From Candidatus Pelagibacter sp. (GTDB taxonomy: Bacteria > Pseudomonadota > Alphaproteobacteria > Pelagibacterales > Pelagibacteraceae): DNA of 14,647 nt. This document shows, in pieces, positions 8,326 to 14,647 of the stretch. The notes below the pieces were generated by a model. That model was given only the letters and a program-made list of their open reading frames with translations. It was not told where the DNA came from and ran no database searches. The position numbers and the translations under genes are program-made. How positions within the stretch are numbered: the first letter of the stretch is position 1; the number at the start of each line of letters is the position of its first letter. The stretch covers positions 1-14,647 of the forward strand of contig JAOHHF010000016.1 of NCBI GenBank assembly GCA_028099475.1, written 5' to 3'.

Positions 8326-9111
8326 TCAGGAAATATTCTTAGGATCTGGCATCCCAACCTTGTTATATCCTGCATCTACGTAGTGAATTTCACCGGTAAC
8401 ACCGTTTGCAAGGTCGCTTAGTAGGTATAATGCTGAATTACCAACATCATGGATATCTACGTTTCTTTTGAGAAAAGAATGATCTTCGTTCCATTTATAT
8501 AAGAATTTTGCATCTCCAATAGCAGAAGCAGCTAATGTTTTAATAGGTCCTGCACTTATTGCATTTACTCTCATACCCTTAGCGCCCAAGTCTCTTGCAA
8601 GATACTTAACGCTAGATTCTAAAGCAGCCTTACACACACCCATTACATTGTAATTTGGGATAGCTTTGCTTGCTTCATAGCTAAGAGTAATTAGACTTCC
8701 ACCTTCTTTCATTACTTTAGAAGCTTCTTTTGCAACTTCTGTAAATGAAAAGCATGAAATTAACATGCTTCTTAAAAAGTTTTCTCTTGTTGTGTTTAAA
8801 TATTCTCCTGATAATTCTGACTTGTCTGAAAATGCAATTGCATGAACTACAAAGTCAATTTCACCCCATTGAGATTTAACATCTTCAAATAGTTTGGTTA
8901 CATCTTCTTTTTTTTCAACATCACAGCTAAATGTAGTTTTTGAATTTAATTTTTCTGCTAAAGGAATTACTCTTTTTTTTAAAGCATCACCTAAATAAGT
9001 AAATGCAAGTTCAGCACCTGCTTCTGCAAGTTTTTGTGAAATTCCCCAAGCGATAGATCTCTCATTAGCAACACCCATGATTAATCCTTTTTTACCCTTC
9101 ATCAAACTCAT
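8326..9111 (-). CDS. fabI: Enoyl-[acyl-carrier-protein] reductase (NADH)
   Basis: FabI reduces trans-2-enoyl-ACP in the last step of each fatty-acid elongation round. The 261-residue short-chain dehydrogenase-like protein opens with KGKKGLIMGVANERSIAWGI, the FabI version of the nucleotide-binding loop. The catalytic pair is Tyr154 and Lys161 in NYNVMGVCK, corresponding to E. coli Tyr156 and Lys163. Another family tyrosine is present as Tyr145 (SYEASKAIPNY), but the stretch between the two tyrosines is one residue shorter than in E. coli. It is the last gene of fabA-fabB-fabI, with 2 bases between the fabB stop and its ATG. An alternative start at Met4 cannot be excluded. Confidence 0.97.
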   Translation of the reverse strand: MSLMKGKKGLIMGVANERSIAWGISQKLAEAGAELAFTYLGDALKKRVIPLAEKLNSKTTFSCDVEKKEDVTKLFEDVKSQWGEIDFVVHAIAFSDKSELSGEYLNTTRENFLRSMLISCFSFTEVAKEASKVMKEGGSLITLSYEASKAIPNYNVMGVCKAALESSVKYLARDLGAKGMRVNAISAGPIKTLAASAIGDAKFLYKWNEDHSFLKRNVDIHDVGNSALYLLSDLANGVTGEIHYVDAGYNKVGMPDPKNIS

Positions 9112-9113
9112 GA

Positions 9114-10325
9114 TTATACTTTCTCAAAAATTAAAGCAGCATTGGTTCCACCAAAACCAAAACTATTAGACATAACGGTATTTAAAGTTACACCTGTTTC
9201 AGTTTTAGCAACTATTGGAAATTTTTTAGCATCCTCATCCATTTCAGTAATATTTGCTGAACCAGCAATAAAATTATTTTTCATCATAATTAAACAATAG
9301 ATTGCTTCATGAACTGAAGCAGCACCAAGTGGATGACCTGATAAAGATTTTGTTGAACTAATTTTTGGAATATTGTCTCCAAAAGTATTTTTGACTGCAT
9401 TTAGCTCTGTAATATCTCCAACTGGAGTAGAAGTTCCATGAGTATTTATATAATCAATTTTATTTTTAGTTGTAGCCATTGCCATTTTCATACATCTCAC
9501 TGCTCCTTCGCCTGATGGGGCCACCATATCGTATCCATCTGAAGTTGCTCCATAACCAGTTAATTCCGCGTATATTTTAGCACCTCTAGCTTTAGCATGC
9601 TCATATTCTTCAAGCACTAGCACCCCACCACCACCAGCTATTACAAAACCATCTCTAGTTTTATCATATGCTCTTGATGCTGTCTCTGGTGCATCGTTAT
9701 ATTTTGATGATAGTGCTGTCATTGCATCAAACATTGCTGTCATTGCCCAGTGAACTTCTTCACTTCCACCCGCAAAAACAACATCTTGTTTACCCATTTG
9801 GATTAATTCCATTGAATTTCCAATACAGTGTCCGCTTGTTGCACAAGCCGAACTCATTGTGTAGTTGGTTCCTTTAATTTTAAATGGAACAGCAAGGGTA
9901 GCTGAGGCTGTACTTGCCATTGTTCTTGGAACGATGAATGGACCCATTAATTTTGGAGTTTTAGCTCTTGTTTTGTCTGCTGCTAAAATTACATTTTCAA
10001 TTGAAGGTCCCCCTGATCCCATAACAATACCAGTTTTAAAATTACTAACTTCAGTATCTTCTAATCCAGAGTCTTTGATTGCTTCTTTCATTGCAATATA
10101 ATTGTAAGCCGATCCTGAACCCATAAACCTAATTGTTTTTCTATCGATATGATCTTCAAGTTTTATATTTGGTTTACCATGAACATGGCTTTTAAGATTA
10201 TGTTCTTTATATTCTTCAGCATAGGAAATTCCTGATTTTGAATTAACCAATGATTGATGAACCTCTGCTTGATTGTTTCCTAAACAAGAAACAATTCCTA
10301 AACCTGTTATTACTACTCTTCTCAT
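9114..10325 (-). CDS. fabB: 3-oxoacyl-[acyl-carrier-protein] synthase I
   Basis: FabB condenses acyl-ACP with malonyl-ACP and is the enzyme that elongates the cis-3-decenoyl product of FabA, so it is required for unsaturated fatty acids. The 403-residue thiolase-fold protein has the Cys-His-His triad: Cys161 in SSACATSGH, His296 in [11 protein letters not shown] and His331 in [14 protein letters not shown]. These fall almost exactly at the E. coli FabB positions (163, 298, 333). The ending [13 protein letters not shown] is typical. Pairing with fabA supports FabB rather than FabF. Its start overlaps the fabA stop by one base. Confidence 0.96.
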   Translation of the reverse strand: MRRVVITGLGIVSCLGNNQAEVHQSLVNSKSGISYAEEYKEHNLKSHVHGKPNIKLEDHIDRKTIRFMGSGSAYNYIAMKEAIKDSGLEDTEVSNFKTGIVMGSGGPSIENVILAADKTRAKTPKLMGPFIVPRTMASTASATLAVPFKIKGTNYTMSSACATSGHCIGNSMELIQMGKQDVVFAGGSEEVHWAMTAMFDAMTALSSKYNDAPETASRAYDKTRDGFVIAGGGGVLVLEEYEHAKARGAKIYAELTGYGATSDGYDMVAPSGEGAVRCMKMAMATTKNKIDYINTHGTSTPVGDITELNAVKNTFGDNIPKISSTKSLSGHPLGAASVHEAIYCLIMMKNNFIAGSANITEMDEDAKKFPIVAKTETGVTLNTVMSNSFGFGGTNAALIFEKV

Positions 10326-10825
10326 TATTTAAATAACCCTACTTTTAAACTTTCAGCCGAATAAATTTTTTTATCATCTGCAAGTACAATTCCATTAGCA
10401 AGACCAACTGTTGTTCCTCCTGGAGACATAATCTTTTTCATATCAATTTCGTACCTTACATTTTTAACATTTTGTAAAACTTCACCTGTAAATTTTACCG
10501 TACCTACCCCAAGAGCTCTACCTTTTCCAGGGTTTCCAAGCCACCCTAGATAAAAACCAACTAGTTGCCACATTGCATCAAGACCTAGACATCCTGGCAT
10601 TACCGGGTCTCCCTTAAAGTGACAATCAAAAAACCACAAATCATCTTTTATGTCCAATTCAGCCTTTAAAGAACCTTTATTAAAAGTCCCATTATTATCA
10701 TTAATTTCAGTGATTCTATCAAACATAAGCATCGGGGGAAGTGGTAATTTAGCGTTCCCAGAGCCGAAAAGCTCACCATTTCCACATGTTATGAGATCAT
10801 CGTAGGAATAAGAATTTTTTTTCAT
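10325..10825 (-). CDS. fabA: 3-hydroxydecanoyl-ACP dehydratase/isomerase
   Basis: FabA dehydrates 3-hydroxydecanoyl-ACP and isomerises the trans-2 product to cis-3-decenoyl-ACP, the branch point to unsaturated fatty acids without oxygen. The 166-residue hot-dog-fold protein contains the active-site His69 in [14 protein letters not shown] and Asp83 in [12 protein letters not shown], followed by FYLGWLG and [16 protein letters not shown], all close to E. coli FabA. It is the first gene of the operon; its stop and the fabB start share one base. It is divergent from irr across 93 bases that contain an Irr-type operator, so iron status might affect it (inference). Confidence 0.97.
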   Translation of the reverse strand: MKKNSYSYDDLITCGNGELFGSGNAKLPLPPMLMFDRITEINDNNGTFNKGSLKAELDIKDDLWFFDCHFKGDPVMPGCLGLDAMWQLVGFYLGWLGNPGKGRALGVGTVKFTGEVLQNVKNVRYEIDMKKIMSPGGTTVGLANGIVLADDKKIYSAESLKVGLFK

Positions 10826-10896
10826 AAATTTTGAAGACCCTTAATACTTGATTTAATGCTAATATAATATAATAAATAGTATAATTTAAATTAAAG
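10826..10896. promoter_or_regulatory. Divergent control region of fabA and irr
   Basis: This very AT-rich spacer holds three overlapping or nearby TATAAT hexamers on the + strand (10863-10868, 10868-10873, 10880-10885) that could be -10 boxes for irr. On the - strand it holds TATACT (complement of 10878-10883), which could serve fabA. No -35 box stands out at good spacing, so I cannot choose the start sites. The Irr-type operator at 10897-10913 lies between these boxes and the irr start. Confidence 0.5.
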
Positions 10897-10913
10897 TTTA
10901 GAACTATTATAAA
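10897..10913 (+). promoter_or_regulatory. ICE-like Irr operator at the irr start
   Basis: TTTAGAACTATTATAAA is an inverted repeat (TTTAGAA / TTATAAA) with one mismatch to the Rhizobiales iron-control element pattern TTTAGAA-N3-TTCTAAA as I know it. It ends 5 bases before the irr ATG and lies downstream of the TATAAT boxes, a position fitting autorepression. Its reverse complement matches the site upstream of rbr at 15 of 17 bases. Confidence 0.72.
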
Positions 10914-10918
10914 CAATA

Positions 10919-11347
10919 ATGAAAAAAGACTGTAATTTTGTTGAAAAACTAAGAGAAATTGGACTAAGACCTACAAAACAAAGGGTAAAAATTTGTGAGT
11001 TGCTGTTTTCAAGAGAAAAAACCTTCCATTTTACAATTAATGATCTAGTTAAAAAAATTTCTGAAGAAATGAATGAAAAAATATCTCTTGCTACTGTTTA
11101 TAATACGGTTCATGCCTTTCAAAAAAAAGGTCATTTAAAAGAAATAGCAATTAATAGCGACAAAACTTATTATGATACAAATACGTCTATTCATCACCAT
11201 TTTTATGATGAGGAAACTTATGAGCTAATTGACTGTGATGAGAATGATATTGATTCTATTAACGTGAAAAAAAATATCCCAGGAAAAAAAATAAAATCTT
11301 TAGAAGTTTTGATTAAAGTTGCGAGTGATAATCAAAATCAAAATTAA
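10919..11347 (+). CDS. irr: Irr-type Fur-family iron-response regulator
   Basis: Irr is the Alphaproteobacterial branch of the Fur family and controls iron and heme genes, in studied rhizobia by responding to heme rather than free iron. The 142-residue protein has the winged-helix domain with GLRPTKQRV (15-23) and recognition helix SLATVYNTVHAFQKKG (56-71). It then has KTYYDTNTSIHHHFYD, the Irr version of the Fur metal region with the triple His (92-94). The CxxC zinc motifs of classical Fur are absent, as usual in Irr, and no GCP heme motif is seen near the N-terminus. The position next to fabA-fabB-fabI matches irr in other Alphaproteobacteria. The start has no Shine-Dalgarno sequence and an ICE-like operator 5 bases upstream, suggesting autoregulation. 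Confidence 0.85.
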   Translation: MKKDCNFVEKLREIGLRPTKQRVKICELLFSREKTFHFTINDLVKKISEEMNEKISLATVYNTVHAFQKKGHLKEIAINSDKTYYDTNTSIHHHFYDEETYELIDCDENDIDSINVKKNIPGKKIKSLEVLIKVASDNQNQN

Positions 11348-11376
11348 TTTAATTAAATCAATTATTTAAGTCTTAC

Positions 11377-11393
11377 ATTATAATTGTTCTAAA
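11377..11393 (+). promoter_or_regulatory. ICE-like Irr operator upstream of rbr
   Basis: ATTATAATTGTTCTAAA has a perfect ICE right half (TTCTAAA) and a 5/7 left half. It is 15/17 identical to the reverse complement of the operator at irr, and the identity extends outward through CT (11394-11395). It ends 3 bases before the -35 box of the rbr promoter, so bound Irr would sit against RNA polymerase and could activate or block. Confidence 0.68.
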
Positions 11394-11396
11394 CTG

Positions 11397-11425
11397 TTGA
11401 CTTTCAGTATATAACCATTATATAT
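11397..11425 (+). promoter_or_regulatory. Likely rbr promoter
   Basis: TTGACT (11397-11402) matches the -35 consensus at five of six bases. A TATATAT stretch at 11419-11425 gives a -10 box at a 16-17 base spacing. Transcription would begin near 11430, leaving a leader of about 20-25 bases with AAGGAG at 11442-11447, six bases before the rbr ATG. The 106-base irr-rbr spacer otherwise holds only the operator; no irr terminator is visible. Confidence 0.65.
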
Positions 11426-11453
11426 CTTTAATCATTAAATTAAGGAGAATAAA

Positions 11454-11870
11454 ATGTCATTAAAAGGATCAAAAACAAAAGAAAACCTAGAAGCAGCATT
11501 TGCTGGAGAAAGCCAAGCAAATAGAAGATATCTTTATTTTGCTCAAAAAGCAGACATCGAAGGTTACAATGATGTTGCATCAGTATTTAGATCAACAGCA
11601 GAAGGTGAAACAGGCCACGCACATGGTCACCTAGAATACCTAGAAGAAGTAGGTGATCCAGCTACTGGTTTACCAATTGGTGAAACTAAAGCTAATCTAG
11701 CATCAGCAGTACAAGGTGAAACACATGAATACACTGACATGTACCCAGGTATGGCAAAAACAGCTAGAGAAGAAGGTTTTGAAGAAATTGCAGATTGGTT
11801 TGAAACTTTAGCTAAAGCTGAAAAATCTCACGCTGGTAAATTCCAAAAAACTTTAGAGTCTATTAGCTAA
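11454..11870 (+). CDS. rbr: Rubrerythrin, diiron domain only
   Basis: Rubrerythrins are ferritin-like diiron proteins that reduce hydrogen peroxide in the cytosol. The 138-residue four-helix bundle has all expected iron ligands: Glu19 (GESQANRRY), Glu52 and His55 (EGETGH), Glu89 and Glu92 (GETHEY), Glu123 and His126 (AEKSH). The C-terminal rubredoxin domain of classical rubrerythrin is absent: there is no cysteine in the protein and the frame ends right after the last helix. It therefore needs an external electron donor. It has the strongest Shine-Dalgarno sequence here (AAGGAG) and regular codon use, suggesting high expression. It heads an operon with the Fe-S oxidoreductase and DUF3501 genes, behind an ICE-like operator. 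Confidence 0.93.
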   Translation: MSLKGSKTKENLEAAFAGESQANRRYLYFAQKADIEGYNDVASVFRSTAEGETGHAHGHLEYLEEVGDPATGLPIGETKANLASAVQGETHEYTDMYPGMAKTAREEGFEEIADWFETLAKAEKSHAGKFQKTLESIS

Positions 11871-11878
11871 TAAATTAT

Positions 11879-11906
11879 TTTAGTGGGCATTAACTTGCCC
11901 ACTAAA
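11879..11906 (+). other. Strong stem-loop between rbr and the Fe-S gene
   Basis: TTTAGTGGGCA (11879-11889) pairs perfectly over 11 bases with TGCCCACTAAA (11896-11906) around the loop TTAACT. It is not followed by a T-tract but by TACCCAAAAAAAA, so it should not be an efficient intrinsic terminator on this strand. It may protect the 3' end of a processed rbr mRNA or partly limit read-through, giving more rubrerythrin than downstream products (inference). Confidence 0.7.
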
Positions 11907-11932
11907 TACCCAAAAAAAATTCAACTAAAATT

Positions 11933-13264
11933 ATGAGCAAAGAAGGAAGTTTAGACGCCCCTATTCGACATCCTATAGATTTTGAACATCCTGATTTTTT
12001 AAATCCTGAAAAATTAGATGCTGAAATGAGAAGAGCATTTGATATTTGCCATGGTTGTAGAAGATGTTTTAATTTATGTGACTCGTTTCCAAAATTGTTT
12101 GACATGATTGATGAGTCAGAAAATGAAGATGTTGAGAGTTTAAAAAGTGAACAGTTTGAACCAGTTGTTGATGCTTGTACCTTGTGTGACATGTGTTTTA
12201 TGACTAAATGCCCATATGTACCACCTCATGATTTTGATTTAGATTTTCCACACCTAATGTTGAGATACAGAACTGCTCAAAAAAAATTAGGAAAATTACC
12301 AAGTGTACCAACACAACTAGCCCAAATAGATAGAAATGCAAAAATTGGAATTATGTTTTCAAAATTAGCTAATTGGGTAACTAGTGTAAAAAACAAAATT
12401 TTTAGAAAGATTTTAGAAATTGTTGTGGGTATTGATAAAAGAGTTCAGTTACCAAAATATAACTCAGAAACTTTTTCAAATTTCTTTAAAAAAAATAAAG
12501 ATAAAATAAATTTTGAAACCCCAAACAAAGATAGAAAAGTTGTGATCTACACAACTTGTTTTGTTAATTTTAATAAAAAAAATACAGGAATTGCTGCTTT
12601 AAAAGTTTTAAAGAAGAATGGAGTTGAAGTTCAGGAAGCTTACCCAGGATGTTGTGGTATGCCTTTTTTAGAACAAGCAGATCTTCCTAAAGTAGTAGAA
12701 CAAGCAAAGAAAGTTTCTAAAGATTTATTGGAGTGGGTCGATAAAGGTTATAAAATAATAACTTTAACAGCTAGTTGTGGTTTAATGTTAAAATTTGAAT
12801 GGCCTCTTTTTTTGCCCAAGGATGAAAATATAAAAAAATTATCATCAAATGTTATGGATATTGATGAGTATGTTGTTGATATAGCAAATAATGAAGGATT
12901 GGCTGAGGGACTAAATGAGATAGATGGGGGCGTTACTGTTCATAATGCATGTCATGCAAGAGCTCAAAACATGGGTATCAAATCAAGAGATATGTTGAAA
13001 CTTATTCCAAATGTTAAGCTAGATGTTGTTGAAAGATGTGCTGGTCATGGAGGAACATTTGGTGTGATGAAAGATACTCATGATTTGGCAAATAAAGTTG
13101 GAAGACCAACCGCAAGACAGATTAAAAATAAAAATAATAAATATATGGCCTCAGATTGTCCACTAGCAGGCAAACACTTAAAGCAATTAGAGGCTGACAC
13201 AAATATCTCTAATGATGAGGCGTTACATCCTATCGAATTAATGGCAAAAAGTTATAGATTATGA
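11933..13264 (+). CDS. Fe-S/CCG-domain oxidoreductase (GlcF/HdrD-like) of the rubrerythrin operon
   Basis: This 443-residue cytosolic protein resembles GlcF and heterodisulfide-reductase subunits. Two 4Fe-4S sites are seen: CHGCRRCFNLC (Cys39, 42, 45, 49) and CTLCDMCFMTKCP (Cys82, 85, 88, 93). Two cysteine-rich CCG-type domains follow: the first with Cys209, PGCCG (240-241) and Cys282; the second with NACH (Cys340), ERCAGHGG (Cys369) and SDCP (Cys409). The CAGHGG form departs from the canonical CCG. There is no membrane segment or signal peptide. It lacks a Shine-Dalgarno sequence and sits 62 bases after rbr and its stem-loop. Proteins of this kind are often annotated beside rubrerythrin and DUF3501 genes. 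I infer that it passes electrons to the rubredoxin-less rubrerythrin. The substrate is unknown, and it is not proven to be a glycolate oxidase subunit, since no GlcD or GlcE gene is here. Confidence 0.88.
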   Translation: MSKEGSLDAPIRHPIDFEHPDFLNPEKLDAEMRRAFDICHGCRRCFNLCDSFPKLFDMIDESENEDVESLKSEQFEPVVDACTLCDMCFMTKCPYVPPHDFDLDFPHLMLRYRTAQKKLGKLPSVPTQLAQIDRNAKIGIMFSKLANWVTSVKNKIFRKILEIVVGIDKRVQLPKYNSETFSNFFKKNKDKINFETPNKDRKVVIYTTCFVNFNKKNTGIAALKVLKKNGVEVQEAYPGCCGMPFLEQADLPKVVEQAKKVSKDLLEWVDKGYKIITLTASCGLMLKFEWPLFLPKDENIKKLSSNVMDIDEYVVDIANNEGLAEGLNEIDGGVTVHNACHARAQNMGIKSRDMLKLIPNVKLDVVERCAGHGGTFGVMKDTHDLANKVGRPTARQIKNKNNKYMASDCPLAGKHLKQLEADTNISNDEALHPIELMAKSYRL

Positions 13265-13860
13265 TTGTGCCCAGAGAAAAAAAAGAAATTCAAAAAGAAG
13301 ATATAATGCCTTTAGATGTTTATATAAAAAACAGAAAAGAGCTTAGAAAAAATATTGTTAGCTTTAAAAAAGATAGAAGAATAGCACTAGGTCCATATGC
13401 AACTTTTTATTTTGAAAGTTACGAGACAATGTTGGCTCAAGTTCAAGAAATGCTTTATATTGAAAAAGGTGGTGATGAACAGTTGAAAGATGAACTGACA
13501 GCTTATAATCCACTAATACCAAATGGAAAAGAATTAACAGCCACATTAATGTTTGAAATTGACAACCCAGTTTCAAGATCAGCATTTCTAAGTAAAGTTG
13601 GAGGAATTGAAGAAAAAGTTTTTATTAAAATTGATGGTGAGTTTATTAAAGCTAGCCCAGAAAAAGATGTTGACAGAACTTCTGCAGAGGGAAAAGCTTC
13701 TTCAGTTCAATTCATACATTTCAAATTTAGTGATGAACAAATTCAAAAGTTTAAATCAGAGGGCGCTGATGTTGAAATTGGGATAAATCATAAAGAATAT
13801 TCACATACTACAAAATTAAGTTTAGCAAACTTAAGCTCTTTGTCAGCTGATTTTAGTTAA
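13261..13860 (+). CDS. DUF3501 family protein
   Basis: The 199-residue soluble protein has no cysteine, signal peptide or membrane segment. I recognise the DUF3501 pattern: EDIMPLDVYIKNRKELRKNI (14-32), RRIALGPYATFYFESYETMLAQVQEML (39-65) and DELTAYNPLIPNGKELTATLMFEI (77-100), rich in charged residues and aromatic positions. The C-terminal half looks like a beta-strand-rich region (FIHFKFSDEQIQKF). No enzymatic motif is evident and the family's function is not known to me. Its ATG overlaps the stop of the Fe-S gene by 4 bases (ATGA), so the two are translationally coupled and probably made in matching amounts, pointing to a complex or shared pathway with the Fe-S protein and rubrerythrin. It overlaps the convergent SH3 gene by 8 bases at the 3' end, and no terminator is visible. 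Confidence 0.85.
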   Translation: MIVPREKKEIQKEDIMPLDVYIKNRKELRKNIVSFKKDRRIALGPYATFYFESYETMLAQVQEMLYIEKGGDEQLKDELTAYNPLIPNGKELTATLMFEIDNPVSRSAFLSKVGGIEEKVFIKIDGEFIKASPEKDVDRTSAEGKASSVQFIHFKFSDEQIQKFKSEGADVEIGINHKEYSHTTKLSLANLSSLSADFS

Positions 13861-14296
13861 TTAAGCCCCAAATATCCTTAGTTTTAATCCACCCTTCATT
13901 CTCACCAGATTTAATTTTACACCATTTTTCCTGACACTTATCGACAATTAATAGTCTGCCTTTTTCTATTTGAGCTATAGGTTTTGCAAAAGAAGACGGT
14001 TTTTTAAATAAAACTTTATTTTGAACTGCGATTACAGAATTATTTTTTTTTAATTGTGAAATATGAATCCAACCACTGTTATTTTTTAAATCAATTATTC
14101 TTCTAAAATTTTCTTTTTGATCTATTTGTTTTAAAGGTAAGTTGATTTTTTTATATACATATTTAATATCTGAGTCAAAACTAGGGCCATAACGAACATT
14201 TACTTTATTTTTTTTCAAAGAAACAAAAGTCTCTTCAGCGATAGAAGATGTTATGAAAATTATCAAACAAAATAGAGTGTAAATAATTTTATTCAT
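13853..14296 (-). CDS. Secreted protein with two bacterial SH3-like domains
   Basis: The 147-residue product starts with a typical Sec signal peptide (MNKIIYTLFCLIIFITSSIA, probable cleavage after Ala20). The first SH3-like repeat (about 24-84) carries KVNVRYGPSF and ends in GWIHISQL, the usual layout of Alphaproteobacterial SH3 (DUF1058-like) proteins. A second repeat (about 87-145) carries KVLFKKPS, WCKIKSGENEGWI and KDIWG. The two cysteines (121, 126) could form a periplasmic disulfide. Such domains generally bind peptidoglycan or peptides; the exact role is unknown. Its ATG shares one base with the stop of the upstream MoeB/ThiF-like gene (TAATG), so the two are co-translated, although their functions have no obvious link. 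Confidence 0.83.
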   Translation of the reverse strand: MNKIIYTLFCLIIFITSSIAEETFVSLKKNKVNVRYGPSFDSDIKYVYKKINLPLKQIDQKENFRRIIDLKNNSGWIHISQLKKNNSVIAVQNKVLFKKPSSFAKPIAQIEKGRLLIVDKCQEKWCKIKSGENEGWIKTKDIWGLIN

Positions 14297-14647
14297 TAAT
14301 TACAAATACATTTTTTTCTTTTATTAAATTTTCGAAAGTTTAAATTTAATAAATCTAAAATTAAAATATATCCATTTAAATCTTTTCCAACACTTAAAAT
14401 TTTTTTTAAAACTTCGTTAGCTTGCATAGTTCCAATAATACCAGCAATAGTGCCAAGTATTCCCTCATATTCACAGTTTAATATGTCATCAGAAATAGTT
14501 TCTTCTTGATAAAAACATCGTAAACAAGGATTTTTTTTATTATTAAAATTAAAAGTAAATATATGACCATCAAATTTACTTATAGCTCCAGTTACTAAAA
14601 ATTTTTTATATTTTATACTTATATCGTTGATTAAAAATTTCGTTTCA
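14296..14647 (-). CDS. MoeB/ThiF/HesA-family E1-like adenylyltransferase, C-terminal part (5' truncated by window)
   Basis: The frame is open to the right edge of the window and ends at TAA (complement of 14296-14298). The 116 visible residues match the C-terminal half of MoeB/ThiF enzymes, which adenylate the C-terminus of MoaD or ThiS sulfur carriers. Seen are ETKFLINDISI, LVTGAISKFDGHIFTF, the zinc half-site PCLRCFY, the segment GILGTIAGIIGTMQANEVLKKIL, and a closing KRKKCICN. The second zinc half-site reads CxC, where the family normally has CxxC. No rhodanese domain follows. The ATP-binding GxGxxG region lies outside the window. MoeB, ThiF and HesA cannot be told apart from this part, so I give no symbol. 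Confidence 0.88.
   Translation of the reverse strand, partial: ETKFLINDISIKYKKFLVTGAISKFDGHIFTFNFNNKKNPCLRCFYQEETISDDILNCEYEGILGTIAGIIGTMQANEVLKKILSVGKDLNGYILILDLLNLNFRKFNKRKKCICN

Noticed and set aside
9865..10101. 78-codon + strand frame within fabB
   Set aside because: Antisense shadow of the conserved ketoacyl synthase; no start signal or family resemblance.
11348..11376. AT-rich palindrome after irr as a terminator
   Set aside because: TTAATTTAATTAA-type sequence has no GC pairs and no T-tract, so a functional intrinsic terminator is not supported.
11902..12192. 96-codon open frame on the - strand over the Fe-S gene start
   Set aside because: It is antisense to the conserved 4Fe-4S motifs, and its translation is serine-rich and featureless.
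11933..13264. Glycolate oxidase subunit GlcF
   Set aside because: There are no glcD or glcE neighbours, the second 4Fe-4S motif has the CFMTKCPY form, and the rubrerythrin/DUF3501 context argues for a different partner.

Overview
The window is AT-rich, gene-dense Alphaproteobacterial DNA with very short spacers, overlapping start and stop codons and heavy use of AGA for arginine. It looks like a streamlined marine genome of the SAR11/Pelagibacterales type. The Irr-type Fur regulator next to fabA-fabB-fabI and the nusA-infB-rbfA-rpsO-pnp order support Alphaproteobacteria. The SAR11 placement is inference from composition and compactness; no rRNA is present to confirm it.

Left part (1-8306, all + strand): the 3' end of lnt (apolipoprotein N-acyltransferase) overlaps metK. 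A perfect intrinsic terminator then sits directly in front of nusA, and the translation/RNA cluster nusA-infB-rbfA-rpsO-pnp follows. This cluster is unusually reduced: trmB, rimP, ylxR and truB, which often interleave these genes in Alphaproteobacteria, are absent here. The rpsO-pnp spacer is an odd purine-rich repeat carrying a 20-codon upstream ORF that overlaps the pnp start. A strong GNRA-loop terminator ends pnp.

Middle (8326-10825, - strand): fabA-fabB-fabI is a tight operon for anaerobic-type unsaturated fatty acid synthesis and enoyl reduction, convergent with pnp and divergent from irr.

Right part (10919-13860, + strand): irr, then rubrerythrin, a two-cluster Fe-S/CCG-domain oxidoreductase and a DUF3501 protein. 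Two near-identical 17-bp ICE-like Irr operators were found: one touching the irr start and one against the -35 box of the rbr promoter. The rubrerythrin has no rubredoxin domain, so the Fe-S protein is the obvious candidate electron partner. This trio under apparent Irr control is the most interesting candidate system here. DUF3501 has no assigned function.

The end (13853-14647, - strand) holds a secreted tandem-SH3 protein and the 3' part of a MoeB/ThiF/HesA-family E1-like enzyme, joined by a one-base overlap. No tRNA, rRNA, CRISPR, insertion sequence or phage gene was seen.
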